A stretch of 12,855 bases of DNA from an uncultured Clostridia bacterium (GCA_937891215.1 CALAEU010000006.1:1-12855), one strand, 5' to 3'. Positions 1 through 7,402 are shown, counted from the first letter of the stretch. The notes: generated from the letters alone by a model not told the origin. Numbers and translations: made by a program.

Positions 1-82
1 TATTTCAGATAATAATGGTTTAACATTTAAAGAATATACTGGAGATTCCAAAAATGCACCGCACTCGTTGTATTGTCTATGA
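1..82 (+). CDS. C-terminal end of a truncated upstream gene, unknown function
   Basis: A frame open from the left edge (codons beginning at base 2) encodes 26 residues ending in HSLYCL, then stops with TGA at 80-82. It could be the C-terminus of a gene lying mostly outside the window. The fragment is too short to recognise, and a random open stretch of this length is possible. The next gene's ribosome binding site begins 15 nt after the stop, which would fit a shared transcript. Confidence 0.3.
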   Translation, partial: ISDNNGLTFKEYTGDSKNAPHSLYCL

Positions 83-111
83 TTTAGGGTTTTATATGGG
101 GTGAATATGAA

Positions 112-335
112 ATGAAAAAAGTCAAAGTAAAAAAAGTTTTTTAAAAGATGGATATATTCATCTGAAACTAAAGAATAGAAAAAATTATGAAATGATATAT
201 CGTGCCGCAAAATGTGTGTATTGGGATAAAGAAACATCTTCACTTTTTTATAAGGGTAAAGTATCACCAGCAGAAGCAATTAAATTTATTTCTGAGGCTT
301 TGAAAAATGAGTATAATATAAACCTTGAGTTTTAG
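112..335 (+). pseudogene. small hypothetical gene, apparently frameshifted (about 74 residues if restored)
   Basis: An ATG at 112 has a good Shine-Dalgarno sequence (GGGGTG at 98-103, 8-nt spacing). It reads MKKVKVKKVF and then hits TAA at 142-144, inside a run of six T (137-142). The minus-one frame is open from 111 to TAG at 333-335. It continues as a convincing basic/aromatic protein (LKDGYIHLKL ... EYNINLEF). Joined at the T run, the two parts make one small protein of about 74 residues, so I read a one-base indel in a homopolymer: a real mutation or an assembly error. The only ATG in the second frame is at 192, with no clear binding site, and would give 47 residues. I do not recognise the family. 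A terminator follows at 386. Confidence 0.5.
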
Positions 336-385
336 TTTGTTTATTTAATATGTAACGAACTTTAATATTGATTTGTTGTAAATTA

Positions 386-411
386 ACACACCCATGTGGG
401 TGTGTATTTTT
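386..411 (+). terminator. Rho-independent terminator after the small frameshifted gene
   Basis: A perfect 8-bp stem (ACACACCC, loop ATGT, GGGTGTGT) is followed by ATTTTTATTT. It lies 50 nt after the stop codon at 335 and separates the left-edge remnants from the XRE regulator. Confidence 0.8.
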
Positions 412-474
412 ATTTATTTACTTATTCTACCAACCAAAGTAACCCGTACCGCAAACAATCCAACCAACAGTTGA

Positions 475-570
475 TTTTATATCCCCAAAGAAGTTATTGA
501 TTTTCTCTTAAAAAGTTGGTACGATACAGATAACAACGGCGCTGTTGATTTTAAAATGGAGATGATTTAA
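475..570 (+). pseudogene. short EF-hand-like coding scrap upstream of the XRE regulator
   Basis: A 31-codon open stretch with no start of its own reads IPKEVIDFLLKSWY and then DTDNNGAVDFKMEMI, ending with TAA at 568-570. The loop DTDNNGAVDF has acidic or Asn residues at positions 1, 3 and 5, Gly at 6 and a hydrophobic residue at 8, as in EF-hand or dockerin-type calcium loops. Position 12 is Met rather than the usual Glu. The same frame is open further upstream but interrupted by TGA at 472-474. It could be the decayed tail of a secreted protein, or chance. Its final bases contain the binding site for the next gene, whose TTG start abuts this stop codon. Confidence 0.3.
558..561 (+). promoter_or_regulatory. 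ribosome binding site supporting the TTG start at 571
   Basis: GGAG sits 9 nt before TTG at 571. There is no in-frame ATG before residue 12 (ATG at 604), and translation from the TTG gives the complete first helix of the XRE domain, so TTG is the best start. Confidence 0.65.
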
Positions 571-1662
571 TTGACAATCAATATTGGTCAAACAATAAAA
601 TCAATGCGAAAGGAAAAAGACATAACACAGGAGACACTTGCAAATTTCCTAGGTGTTACTAATCAGAGCATAAGTAAGTGGGAGAGAAATGAAACATATC
701 CTGATATAACAATGCTTCCTGCAATTGCATCTTTCTTTGGTACAAGTGTTGACAATCTTCTTGGAATCAACAAAATAGAGCAAGAAAGAAAACAGGAATT
801 TTATTGCAGTGAGTATATGAGGCTCTGGAGTGAGCATAAATTTGAAGAAGTTACATCACTTATGAAAGATGCTGTGTGCGAATTTCCGGGAAATTTTGAT
901 TTGCTTGTAAAATATCTTAATTGCCTTACAAGTACCAATAATCAGACTGAATATTTAATTTCTGTAAAAACAGAGGTAGAGAATATTTACGAAATGATTC
1001 AGGAGCACTGTACAATTGACAGTATAAGAATATGGGCAAAAAAACTTATGTGCAGGTATCTTAGTAAATTAAGTAATATTTCTGGCAGTGGTGTGGATAT
1101 TTCTGAAGCCGAAAAAGTTTTATTGAGTATGCCGCTAATGCAAAACGCGAGAGACTTCGAGGCTATGTATATTTATTACGACTATCCTGAAAAGAAAAAG
1201 CAAGCCTGTGCAAATGGCGTTTCAGAACTTCTGAGATTGCTTGGTGAAAGTTTATTCAGAATGTATGAAGGTCCTACTGAATATGATGAAAATATCTTAG
1301 AAAGTTTTATCGGCTTACTTCATGCTGTTATGCCGGATGAAGATTACGGAAAGAGCTTTAATCATATTATTTATGACTACGGTTATCTTGGTGTTAAAAA
1401 GTATTTGAAAGGTGACATAGAGGGAGCATTAAAATGTTTTGAGGAAGAGGTAAGACTTGCTAAAATTTTTGACAGTTTACCGGATGTTTCTGTAAGTACA
1501 TCACCGGTTGTCAAAGGTGCAACATTTGAAAAGACAAAAACCATCCTCGGAACTGATAAAATGCAAAGCAGGGTTAAATATCTTTTAAGAGAAAGGTATC
1601 CGCTTTCAGAAAATTTCAGAGATAATCCCAAATTCAAAAAAATATTAAGCAATATTGAATAA
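571..1662 (+). CDS. XRE-family transcriptional regulator with large C-terminal helical domain
   Basis: This is a DNA-binding regulator of 363 residues, starting at TTG. Residues 7-63 form a Cro/C1-type helix-turn-helix: IGQTIKSMRKEKDITQE, then GVTNQSISKWE around the recognition helix, then NETYPDITMLP and DNLLGIN. The remaining 300 residues are mostly helical and contain paired-helix stretches such as EFPGNFDLLVKYL and YLKGDIEGALKCFEEEVRLA. These resemble TPR-like ligand- or peptide-sensing domains of long clostridial XRE regulators; that part is inference. It is monocistronic, with a strong terminator just downstream and the MATE transporter gene next, so it may regulate that transporter or itself. 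I see no convincing promoter upstream. The effector and operator are unknown. Confidence 0.85.
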   Translation: MTINIGQTIKSMRKEKDITQETLANFLGVTNQSISKWERNETYPDITMLPAIASFFGTSVDNLLGINKIEQERKQEFYCSEYMRLWSEHKFEEVTSLMKDAVCEFPGNFDLLVKYLNCLTSTNNQTEYLISVKTEVENIYEMIQEHCTIDSIRIWAKKLMCRYLSKLSNISGSGVDISEAEKVLLSMPLMQNARDFEAMYIYYDYPEKKKQACANGVSELLRLLGESLFRMYEGPTEYDENILESFIGLLHAVMPDEDYGKSFNHIIYDYGYLGVKKYLKGDIEGALKCFEEEVRLAKIFDSLPDVSVSTSPVVKGATFEKTKTILGTDKMQSRVKYLLRERYPLSENFRDNPKFKKILSNIE

Positions 1663-1673
1663 ATAGATTAAGA

Positions 1674-1719
1674 AAATCCGCATTGTAGCAAATTGCTATG
1701 GTGCGGATTTCAGTTTTTT
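1674..1719 (+). terminator. strong Rho-independent terminator after the XRE regulator
   Basis: A 17-bp stem (1674-1690 with 1694-1710, including a few G-U pairs) has an AAT loop and is followed by CAG and TTTTTT (1714-1719). It starts 11 nt after the regulator's stop codon and insulates it from the MATE gene. Confidence 0.92.
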
Positions 1720-1746
1720 ATTAATGCAATCTCAGGTTAAAACAGA

Positions 1747-1775
1747 TTGTAAAGTTTTATAAATTATGATATACT
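1747..1775 (+). promoter_or_regulatory. SigA-type promoter for the MATE gene
   Basis: The -35 is TTGTAA (1747-1752) and the -10 is TATACT (1770-1775), with a 17-nt spacer. The 31-bp segment 1745-1775 matches 6045-6075, upstream of the phosphoesterase gene, at 27 positions. The four differences are all in the spacer. Confidence 0.75.
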
Positions 1776-1811
1776 CATACTCGGTGTTTTTTGTAGACAA
1801 GGAGAAATTTT

Positions 1812-3188
1812 ATGAACAAGACACAAAATTTTACAGATGGGAAAATATTTTCATCACTTATACGCTTTGCGTTACCAGTTTTATTGGCATTGTTTTTGCA
1901 GGCGATGTATGGAGCGGTTGATTTACTTATAGTCGGACATTTTGGTGGGGACACAGCCGATGTATTTGTATCGGCGGTATCTACAGGTAGTCAGATTATG
2001 ATGACACTTACAATAGTTATTACCGGTCTTGCAATGGGGCTTACTGTATATGTTGGTGAGAGAATTGGTGCAGGAAAAAGAGAAGAAGCCGGGGAAATCA
2101 TTGGAACCGGTATCAGTCTTTTTGCTGTTATTTCTTTAATTGTGACAGTTATTATGATTTTTGCTTCTTCTGCTCTCACAAAATTGATGCGTGCTCCTGC
2201 AGAGGCTTTTGACAATACGGTGTGGTATGTTGCTATTTGTTCCGCTGGTACATTGTTTATTGTTGCATATAACTTAGTAGGTAGTATATTCAGAGGAATT
2301 GGTGATTCCAAAATACCCCTTCTTACCGTAACTATAGCCTGTGTGTTGAATATTCTGGGTGATATAGTGCTTGTTGCAGTTTTTCACATGGGTGCTGTTG
2401 GTGCTGCTGTTGCAACTGTTTTTGCACAAGCTATGAGCGTAGTTCTCTCAATGTTTGTTATAAGAAAACGAAAACTGCCATTTAATTTTTCACGAAAATA
2501 TATACGACTTAATTCTGTACATATAAAATCTATTCTGAAATTAGGAACCCCTATTGCACTTCAGGATTTGCTTGTCAGCATTTCTTTTCTTGTAATCCTT
2601 GCCATTGTAAATAACTTAGGTCTTAATGAATCAGCAGGTGTAGGTGTTGCAGAGAAAGTATGTGCTTTTATAATGCTTATTCCATCAGCCTTTATGCAAT
2701 CTATGTCTGCTTTTGTTGCTCAGAATATTGGTGCATCAAAATATGACCGTGCTAAAAAAGCGTTGTTCTATGGTATCGCGTCTTCTTTAGCGGTTGGAAT
2801 TGTTGTTGGATATTTTTCTTTCTTCCACGGTGATATTCTGGCAGGGATATTTGCAAAGGACACTGCAATTATTATCCCTGCAGCCCAATATTTAAAAGCG
2901 TATGCTATTGACTGTGTGCTTACTGCTTTTCTGTTCTGTTTTATGGGTTACTTTAACGGTTGTGGTAATACTACATTTGTTATGATTCAGGGAATAATAG
3001 GAGGCATTTGTGTCAGACTTCCTGTTTCATGGATAATGAGCAAAATTGAGCCGGTATCTTTGTTCCGTATCGGACTTGCAACACCAATATCTACAGTTAT
3101 ACAGATTATTCTGTGTGTTGGATTTTTCGTAGTAGCAGGGCGAGCTCTGAAGAAAAAATTTCACAAAAATGAAACCATAAAAAATTAA
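1812..3188 (+). CDS. MATE-family multidrug/toxin efflux transporter
   Basis: An integral membrane antiporter of 458 residues, a typical MATE length, expected to export drugs or metabolites using a Na+ or H+ gradient. The N-terminus carries the family signature: LIRFALPVLLALFLQAMYGAVDLLIVGHFGG in helix 1 and the following loop, then SAVSTGSQIMM. About 12 hydrophobic segments fall into two six-helix halves. The first half contains IFRGIGDSKIPL near residue 160. The second half repeats the fold, with TPIALQDLLVSISFLVILAIVN after residue 245 and FMGYFNGCGNTTFVMIQ near residue 380. The start is supported by AAGGAG at 1799-1804, 7 nt before ATG. The gene has its own promoter and no clear terminator, so some read-through into the next operon is possible. 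The substrate cannot be read from the sequence. The XRE regulator upstream is a candidate controller. Confidence 0.93.
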   Translation: MNKTQNFTDGKIFSSLIRFALPVLLALFLQAMYGAVDLLIVGHFGGDTADVFVSAVSTGSQIMMTLTIVITGLAMGLTVYVGERIGAGKREEAGEIIGTGISLFAVISLIVTVIMIFASSALTKLMRAPAEAFDNTVWYVAICSAGTLFIVAYNLVGSIFRGIGDSKIPLLTVTIACVLNILGDIVLVAVFHMGAVGAAVATVFAQAMSVVLSMFVIRKRKLPFNFSRKYIRLNSVHIKSILKLGTPIALQDLLVSISFLVILAIVNNLGLNESAGVGVAEKVCAFIMLIPSAFMQSMSAFVAQNIGASKYDRAKKALFYGIASSLAVGIVVGYFSFFHGDILAGIFAKDTAIIIPAAQYLKAYAIDCVLTAFLFCFMGYFNGCGNTTFVMIQGIIGGICVRLPVSWIMSKIEPVSLFRIGLATPISTVIQIILCVGFFVVAGRALKKKFHKNETIKN

Positions 3189-3200
3189 TTTTCAGAATTC

Positions 3201-3230
3201 TTGCTAATGTATTATACTATATGTTATAAT
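3201..3230 (+). promoter_or_regulatory. extended -10 promoter for the flavoprotein/reductase operon
   Basis: TTGCTA (3201-3206) and a perfect TATAAT (3225-3230) are separated by 18 nt. TGT just before the -10 makes it an extended -10 element. It lies 31 nt before the ATG at 3262, leaving a short leader. Confidence 0.65.
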
Positions 3231-3261
3231 TAAAATATATTATTATGAAAGAAGTGGGAAC

Positions 3262-4806
3262 ATGGTTAAAAACTATGACGCAATTGTTATAGGCGCAGGT
3301 AATGGCGGACTTGTGGCTTCTGCCCGCCTTGCAAAAGAGGGCAAAAAAACATTGCTTATTGAACGCCATAATTTGCCAGGTGGCTTTGCGACAAGCTTTG
3401 TAAGAGGTCGCTTTGAATTTGAAGCATCACTTCACGAACTTTGTGGTGTTGGTTCAATTACAGGAAAGTCACCTTTACAGAAAATTTTTAAAGAAGTTGG
3501 AGCGGCAGATAAAATAGAATGGGTTGCTCTTGACGAAGCATTCAGAGTTATTACACTTGATGAAAAAAATAAGTGTGACTATGTAATGCCTTTAGGTAAA
3601 GAAAAATTTATTGCAAAACTTGAGGAATACGATAAGGGCTCTGCTGCGGTAGTTACAAAGATTTTTGATATTATTGAAAGCATTGAAAAAACTCTTGATT
3701 TTGTAAGCGATATTGAAGACTTTAAACCTTCTATGATTAAAGAGATTTTTTCAGAGCATACAGATTTCTTAAAAATAGCAAACTACTCTGTTGATGAAGT
3801 TTTAAAATCTCTTGGTGCAAGTCAGATAACAAGAGATATTATAAACGCTTACTGGTGCTACCTTGGTCAGCCAACAGATGAACTCAATGCTATTCACTAT
3901 TTTACAATGCTCCACGCTTATATTATTGATGGTGCGGTTATTCCAAAAGGAAGAAGCCACCAGATAAGCACCGCTTTACTTGAAGCATTTACTGAAAATG
4001 GCGGTGAAGCATGGTTTAATACAGCAGTAAAGAAAATCAATATTGAAAACGGTGCAGTAACAGGCGTTACACTTGATGATGGAACAGTTGTAAACGCAAA
4101 AGCGGTTGTTTGTAATGCATCACCTTATAATGCATACACAAAATTAATAGATGAAAATGTTATTCCTGAAAAGCTCAAAAAAGAAGTTAATGCTAAAACA
4201 TTAGGTGCAAAAGGCTTTGCAGTATTTTTAGGTCTTAACCGTTCAGCAGAAGAAATAGGTCTTAATAATCATACATACTTTATTTATCCTGATAATGATA
4301 ACAGAAAGTGCTATGAATTAAGCAAAAAAATCGAAACAAACGATGTTCAGGCAACAGTGTGCCTTAATAAAGCAATTGAAGATTGTTCCCCTGAAGGCAC
4401 AAGTATACTTTATATGACATCAATTTTTGCAGGTGACGAATGGAGCAATGTTTCTGTTAAAGATTATTACAAAACAAAACAAGCATTTGCAGAAAAGATG
4501 ATAGACAATTTTGAAAAGGCAACAGGTATTGCAATTAAAGATTATATTGAAGAAATCGAAATTGCAACTCCTATGACTTATGCTCGTTACACAGATGCTC
4601 CTGCAGGTACAATTTATGGTTATGAAGCAAGTAAAGAAGACGGCATTGTTAAAAGAATTGTATTTGATATGATAGATAAGGGTATACCGGGTCTTTATTT
4701 TGCAGGTGGTTATACCACAAGACACATGGGTTACTCACCAAGCTACACAACAGGTGATATGGCGGCAAAAAATGCAATACTCGGTATGGAAAAGGGGGTA
4801 AAGTAA
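3262..4806 (+). CDS. CrtI/phytoene-dehydrogenase-like FAD-dependent oxidoreductase (COG1233-type)
   Basis: A flavoprotein of 514 residues, a normal length for the CrtI/RetSat/amine-oxidase-like superfamily. Residues 5-34 form the N-terminal FAD Rossmann motif (YDAIVIGAGNGG, with the ribose-binding Glu of LLIER at 34). It continues into LPGGFATSFVRGRFEFEASLHELCG. The C-terminal FAD motif is at about 474-505 (GIPGLYFAGGYTTRHMGYSP, then TTGDMAAKNA). Family members desaturate, isomerise or saturate carotenoids, retinoids and other hydrophobic substrates. No carotenoid biosynthesis genes are visible here, so the substrate is unknown. There is no signal peptide. The next gene, a flavin/[2Fe-2S] reductase, starts after a one-base gap and is the likely electron-transfer partner. 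In an anaerobe this favours a reductive (saturase) role; that is inference. Confidence 0.85.
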   Translation: MVKNYDAIVIGAGNGGLVASARLAKEGKKTLLIERHNLPGGFATSFVRGRFEFEASLHELCGVGSITGKSPLQKIFKEVGAADKIEWVALDEAFRVITLDEKNKCDYVMPLGKEKFIAKLEEYDKGSAAVVTKIFDIIESIEKTLDFVSDIEDFKPSMIKEIFSEHTDFLKIANYSVDEVLKSLGASQITRDIINAYWCYLGQPTDELNAIHYFTMLHAYIIDGAVIPKGRSHQISTALLEAFTENGGEAWFNTAVKKINIENGAVTGVTLDDGTVVNAKAVVCNASPYNAYTKLIDENVIPEKLKKEVNAKTLGAKGFAVFLGLNRSAEEIGLNNHTYFIYPDNDNRKCYELSKKIETNDVQATVCLNKAIEDCSPEGTSILYMTSIFAGDEWSNVSVKDYYKTKQAFAEKMIDNFEKATGIAIKDYIEEIEIATPMTYARYTDAPAGTIYGYEASKEDGIVKRIVFDMIDKGIPGLYFAGGYTTRHMGYSPSYTTGDMAAKNAILGMEKGVK

Positions 4807-4807
4807 T

Positions 4808-5980
4808 ATGAGCAAGAATAAGTTTTCTGTAAATGGCGGATTTAAAGATGCTGTTAACACAGTAAAGTTTTTAACAGAGAGAAAGCAATTTATAAACAGT
4901 GCTGCGGCAACTTTACCAACCCGTACTGATGATTTTGGTGTAAACAAGGTAGCTAAAAGCATTCATCCGAAAGAGCAATCACTTGTTATAACAAGAATTG
5001 AAGAGCATAAAGACATAGCAAAAAGTTATTATTTTAAAAGTGAAGTGGCACCACTTGCATATTTTAAAGCAGGTCAGTACCTTACATTTAAGCTTACAAT
5101 TGGCAGTGCAGTTGTAACTCGTTCATATTCAATTGCTTCTTCACCAATAAGTGCGTTGAATGGTGAATATCAGATTACAGTTAAGCGTATAAATGATGGA
5201 TTTGTTTCAGATTATATTTTGGATAACTGGAAAGTTGGTGATAAAGTTACCGCTTATGCTCCAGAAGGCAATATGATTTACAGTAAGTTAAGAGATGCCG
5301 AAAATATAGTTGCTATTGCAGGTGGTAGCGGTATTACACCATTCCTTTCTCTTGCAAGAGCAATAAATGATGGTGAGGAAGATTGCAGTCTTACTTTACT
5401 TTATGGTTGCAGAACATCAGAAGAAATTCTTTTTAAATCAGAGCTTGATTCACTTTCAGAGAAAAACGAGAAAATCAAAGTGGTTTATGTGTTGAGTCAC
5501 AGTGAAGAAGATGGTTTTGAAAAAGGATTTGTAGGAGCAGATATAATTAAAAAGTATGCTCCAGAAGGCAATTACAGTATTTTTGTATGTGGTCCTGGTG
5601 GATTGTATAAATTCCTTGAGACAGAGCTTCCAAAGCTTAATAAAGAGAAAAAATATATCCGTTTTGAAGTATTCTCTTCTGGTAAAAAGGCTGAAGAAAA
5701 TGCAGAAGAATATAATATTACAGTTATTGACCGCGGAAACGAAACAGTTATTAAAGCAAGTAGTAATGAAACTGTTCTTTGTGCTTTTGAACGTGCAGGC
5801 ATAGTTGTTCCTGCAAGATGCCACACAGGTGAATGTGGATTTTGCAGAAGTAAACTTGTAAGTGGTAAAGTTTATATTCCAGAAGGTGAAGATAAACGCC
5901 GTATGGCAGATGTACAGTTTGGTTTTATTCACCCTTGCTGTTGCTTCCCTGAAAGTGACCTTGTTGTAAGAATAAACTAA
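4808..5980 (+). CDS. NAD(P)H:FAD reductase with C-terminal [2Fe-2S] ferredoxin domain
   Basis: A 390-residue electron-transfer protein with oxygenase-reductase architecture. Residues 56-160 form an FAD barrel with the RSYS motif at 105-108. Residues 165-290 form the NAD(P)-binding domain, with GGSGITP at 172-178 and CGPGG at 261-265. The C-terminal plant-type ferredoxin spans about 300-390, with cluster ligands Cys338, Cys343, Cys346 (C-x4-C-x2-C) and one of Cys377-379. The first 55 or so residues are an extra region (LPTRTDDFGVNKVAKSIHP) outside the usual reductase core; it might dock a partner. ATG lies one base after the upstream stop, with AAGGGGG at 4792-4798, so the two genes are probably translationally coupled. 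It presumably passes electrons from NAD(P)H to the CrtI-like flavoprotein. No oxygenase is present nearby. Confidence 0.88.
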   Translation: MSKNKFSVNGGFKDAVNTVKFLTERKQFINSAAATLPTRTDDFGVNKVAKSIHPKEQSLVITRIEEHKDIAKSYYFKSEVAPLAYFKAGQYLTFKLTIGSAVVTRSYSIASSPISALNGEYQITVKRINDGFVSDYILDNWKVGDKVTAYAPEGNMIYSKLRDAENIVAIAGGSGITPFLSLARAINDGEEDCSLTLLYGCRTSEEILFKSELDSLSEKNEKIKVVYVLSHSEEDGFEKGFVGADIIKKYAPEGNYSIFVCGPGGLYKFLETELPKLNKEKKYIRFEVFSSGKKAEENAEEYNITVIDRGNETVIKASSNETVLCAFERAGIVVPARCHTGECGFCRSKLVSGKVYIPEGEDKRRMADVQFGFIHPCCCFPESDLVVRIN

Positions 5981-5998
5981 GAAAAAATAATAAATGAT

Positions 5999-6042
5999 AA
6001 AAGCAGAGATACACTCATAAAAGGGTGTATCTCTGCTTTTTT
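5999..6042 (+). terminator. strong Rho-independent terminator of the flavoprotein/reductase operon
   Basis: An 18-bp stem (5999-6016 with 6023-6040, one G-U pair) has loop ATAAAA and six T at 6037-6042. It ends only 4 nt before the -35 of the next promoter. Confidence 0.95.
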
Positions 6043-6046
6043 ATGA

Positions 6047-6075
6047 TTGTAAAGAACAATAAATTATGATATACT
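6047..6075 (+). promoter_or_regulatory. SigA-type promoter for the phosphoesterase/DUF2804 operon
   Basis: TTGTAA (6047-6052), a 17-nt spacer and TATACT (6070-6075). The surrounding 31 bp are 27/31 identical to the MATE promoter at 1745-1775. The -35, the -10 and the 15 bases ending at the -10 are all the same. Confidence 0.78.
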
Positions 6076-6105
6076 TAAAACATCTGAAATCAGAGGTGAC
6101 ACGCT

Positions 6106-7401
6106 ATGGCAAAAGAAAATACTAAAAAATCAAGCAAGGTTACACTTATTATAATTTCTGCAGTTTTAGCTATCGTAGTTGTAATAGCTGGTCTTAATTT
6201 TATGACTGTTCAGAATCTTCTGGAAAAGGGCAGTACATATAAAAAGGTACAATTTGAAAATCAACTTATACCTGAAAAGGATGAAAACGGAAACTGGTGT
6301 TTTACAACTGACGGTGATTTTAAAGTAATGCATATTACTGATGTTCATATCGGCGGCGGTTTCCTTTCAAAAAATTTAGACGAAAAAGCACTTAATGCGG
6401 TAGCACTTATGGTGACAAAAGAGAAACCGGACTTAGTTATCGTAACTGGTGATATTGCGTTCCCTGTGCCATATTCGGCGGGTACTTTCAATAATTACAG
6501 TGGAATAAAGGCTTTTGGCAATCTTATGGAAACTCTTGGTGTTTACTGGGATGTTACTCTTGGTAACCATGATTCCGAAGCATATTCATATTTTGACAGA
6601 GAAGCGGTTGCGGCTCTTTATGGCAGTGGTGAATTTGAGCATTGCTTATTCCAGGCTGGTCCTGAAGATGTTGATGGTTTCGGAAATCATACTATAGAGG
6701 TTAAAAATAGTGATGGTATAATAACTCAAGCTATGATTTTAATTGATTCTCAGGCATATATTAAAGATAATATTATTGAAAGCATTAAAGGTACTTACGA
6801 TAATATTCATGTGAATCAGGTAGACTGGTATGACTCTGAAATAAAGAGAATGAATGACGAAAACAGTAATAAAATCAAAGCAATTCAGGGTGACAAAAAT
6901 GGTGGATTGTTCAAAGATTTCGGTACTGTTAAAACACAAGTCTTTTTCCATATTCCGTTAGTTGAAATGGATGACGCGTGGAATGAATTTAAAGAAAATG
7001 ACTATAAAGATACAGAAGATTTTGAATATGTTGAGGGCTTAATTGGCGAAACTGGCAGACAGGTTTGTTGTGGTTACGGTGAAGACGAGCTTTTTGAAAA
7101 AATGCTTGAGCTCGGTTCAACACAGGCAATACATAATGGTCACGACCATGTAAACAATACCACATTTAAATATAAGGGTGTTACATTCAGTTATGGTTAC
7201 AGTATTGACTATTTTGCGTATTCGGGTATCGACAAACTCGGTTCGCAACGCGGTTGCACAATGATTACCTTAAAACCTGATACTTCTTTTTCAATTGATA
7301 AATATAATCTTTACTCAGACAGATATAATCTTGAAGATTTTACTCGTGAAGAAGTAACTATGCAGTTTGAAGATGTAACATATCAGACAGAGGTAGAATA
7401 A
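6106..7401 (+). CDS. membrane-anchored calcineurin-like metallophosphoesterase
   Basis: 431 residues. The Lys-rich N-terminus and hydrophobic segment at about 12-33 (LIIISAVLAIVVVIAGL) form a signal anchor with no lipobox Cys, so the catalytic domain should be extracellular. The dinuclear-metal signature is complete: ITDVHI (Asp79, His81), TGD (Asp116), GNHD (153-156), HIP (His282) and NGHDHVNN (His346, His348). The domain resembles purple-acid-phosphatase/Dcr2-like phosphoesterases, but the substrate (phosphoester, nucleotide or phosphorylated envelope polymer) cannot be told from sequence. AGAGGTG (6092-6098) precedes ATG by 7 nt. A DUF2804 gene follows after a one-base gap. Residues 283-330 are an acidic, Tyr-containing insert between the last two metal motifs (DDAWNEFKENDYKDTEDF). 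Confidence 0.9.
   Translation: MAKENTKKSSKVTLIIISAVLAIVVVIAGLNFMTVQNLLEKGSTYKKVQFENQLIPEKDENGNWCFTTDGDFKVMHITDVHIGGGFLSKNLDEKALNAVALMVTKEKPDLVIVTGDIAFPVPYSAGTFNNYSGIKAFGNLMETLGVYWDVTLGNHDSEAYSYFDREAVAALYGSGEFEHCLFQAGPEDVDGFGNHTIEVKNSDGIITQAMILIDSQAYIKDNIIESIKGTYDNIHVNQVDWYDSEIKRMNDENSNKIKAIQGDKNGGLFKDFGTVKTQVFFHIPLVEMDDAWNEFKENDYKDTEDFEYVEGLIGETGRQVCCGYGEDELFEKMLELGSTQAIHNGHDHVNNTTFKYKGVTFSYGYSIDYFAYSGIDKLGSQRGCTMITLKPDTSFSIDKYNLYSDRYNLEDFTREEVTMQFEDVTYQTEVE
7389..7394 (+). promoter_or_regulatory. ribosome binding site supporting the TTG start at 7403
   Basis: AGAGGT sits 8 nt before TTG at 7403, inside the last codons of the phosphoesterase gene. No in-frame ATG occurs before residue 73, well past the conserved GWAR and KEWDFY motifs, so TTG is the start. 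Confidence 0.7.
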
Positions 7402-7402
7402 A

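Noticed and set aside
137..143. Programmed minus-one frameshift in the small left-edge gene
   Set aside because: The T run lacks the canonical X XXY YYZ heptamer in the upstream reading frame and I see no clear stimulatory hairpin. A simple indel is more economical.
386..405. The hairpin at 386 as part of a CRISPR or mobile-element repeat
   Set aside because: The unit occurs once and is followed by a T-rich tail, which fits a terminator. No spacer structure or target-site duplication was found.
3189..3260. Terminator after the MATE gene
   Set aside because: No hairpin with a T tract is visible between the stop and the next promoter; the short AT-rich dyads here coincide with promoter elements.
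5255..5572. 18-nt exact repeat (5255-5272 and 5555-5572) inside the reductase gene
   Set aside because: Both copies encode YAPEGN, in the FAD and NAD domains respectively. The surrounding sequences do not match, so this looks like chance reuse of common codons.
5456..5932. Long open frames on the minus strand within the reductase gene
   Set aside because: They overlap a gene with complete FAD, NAD and [2Fe-2S] motifs, have low-complexity Phe/Asn/Thr-rich translations and no domain features. The same holds for opposite-strand frames under the other genes.
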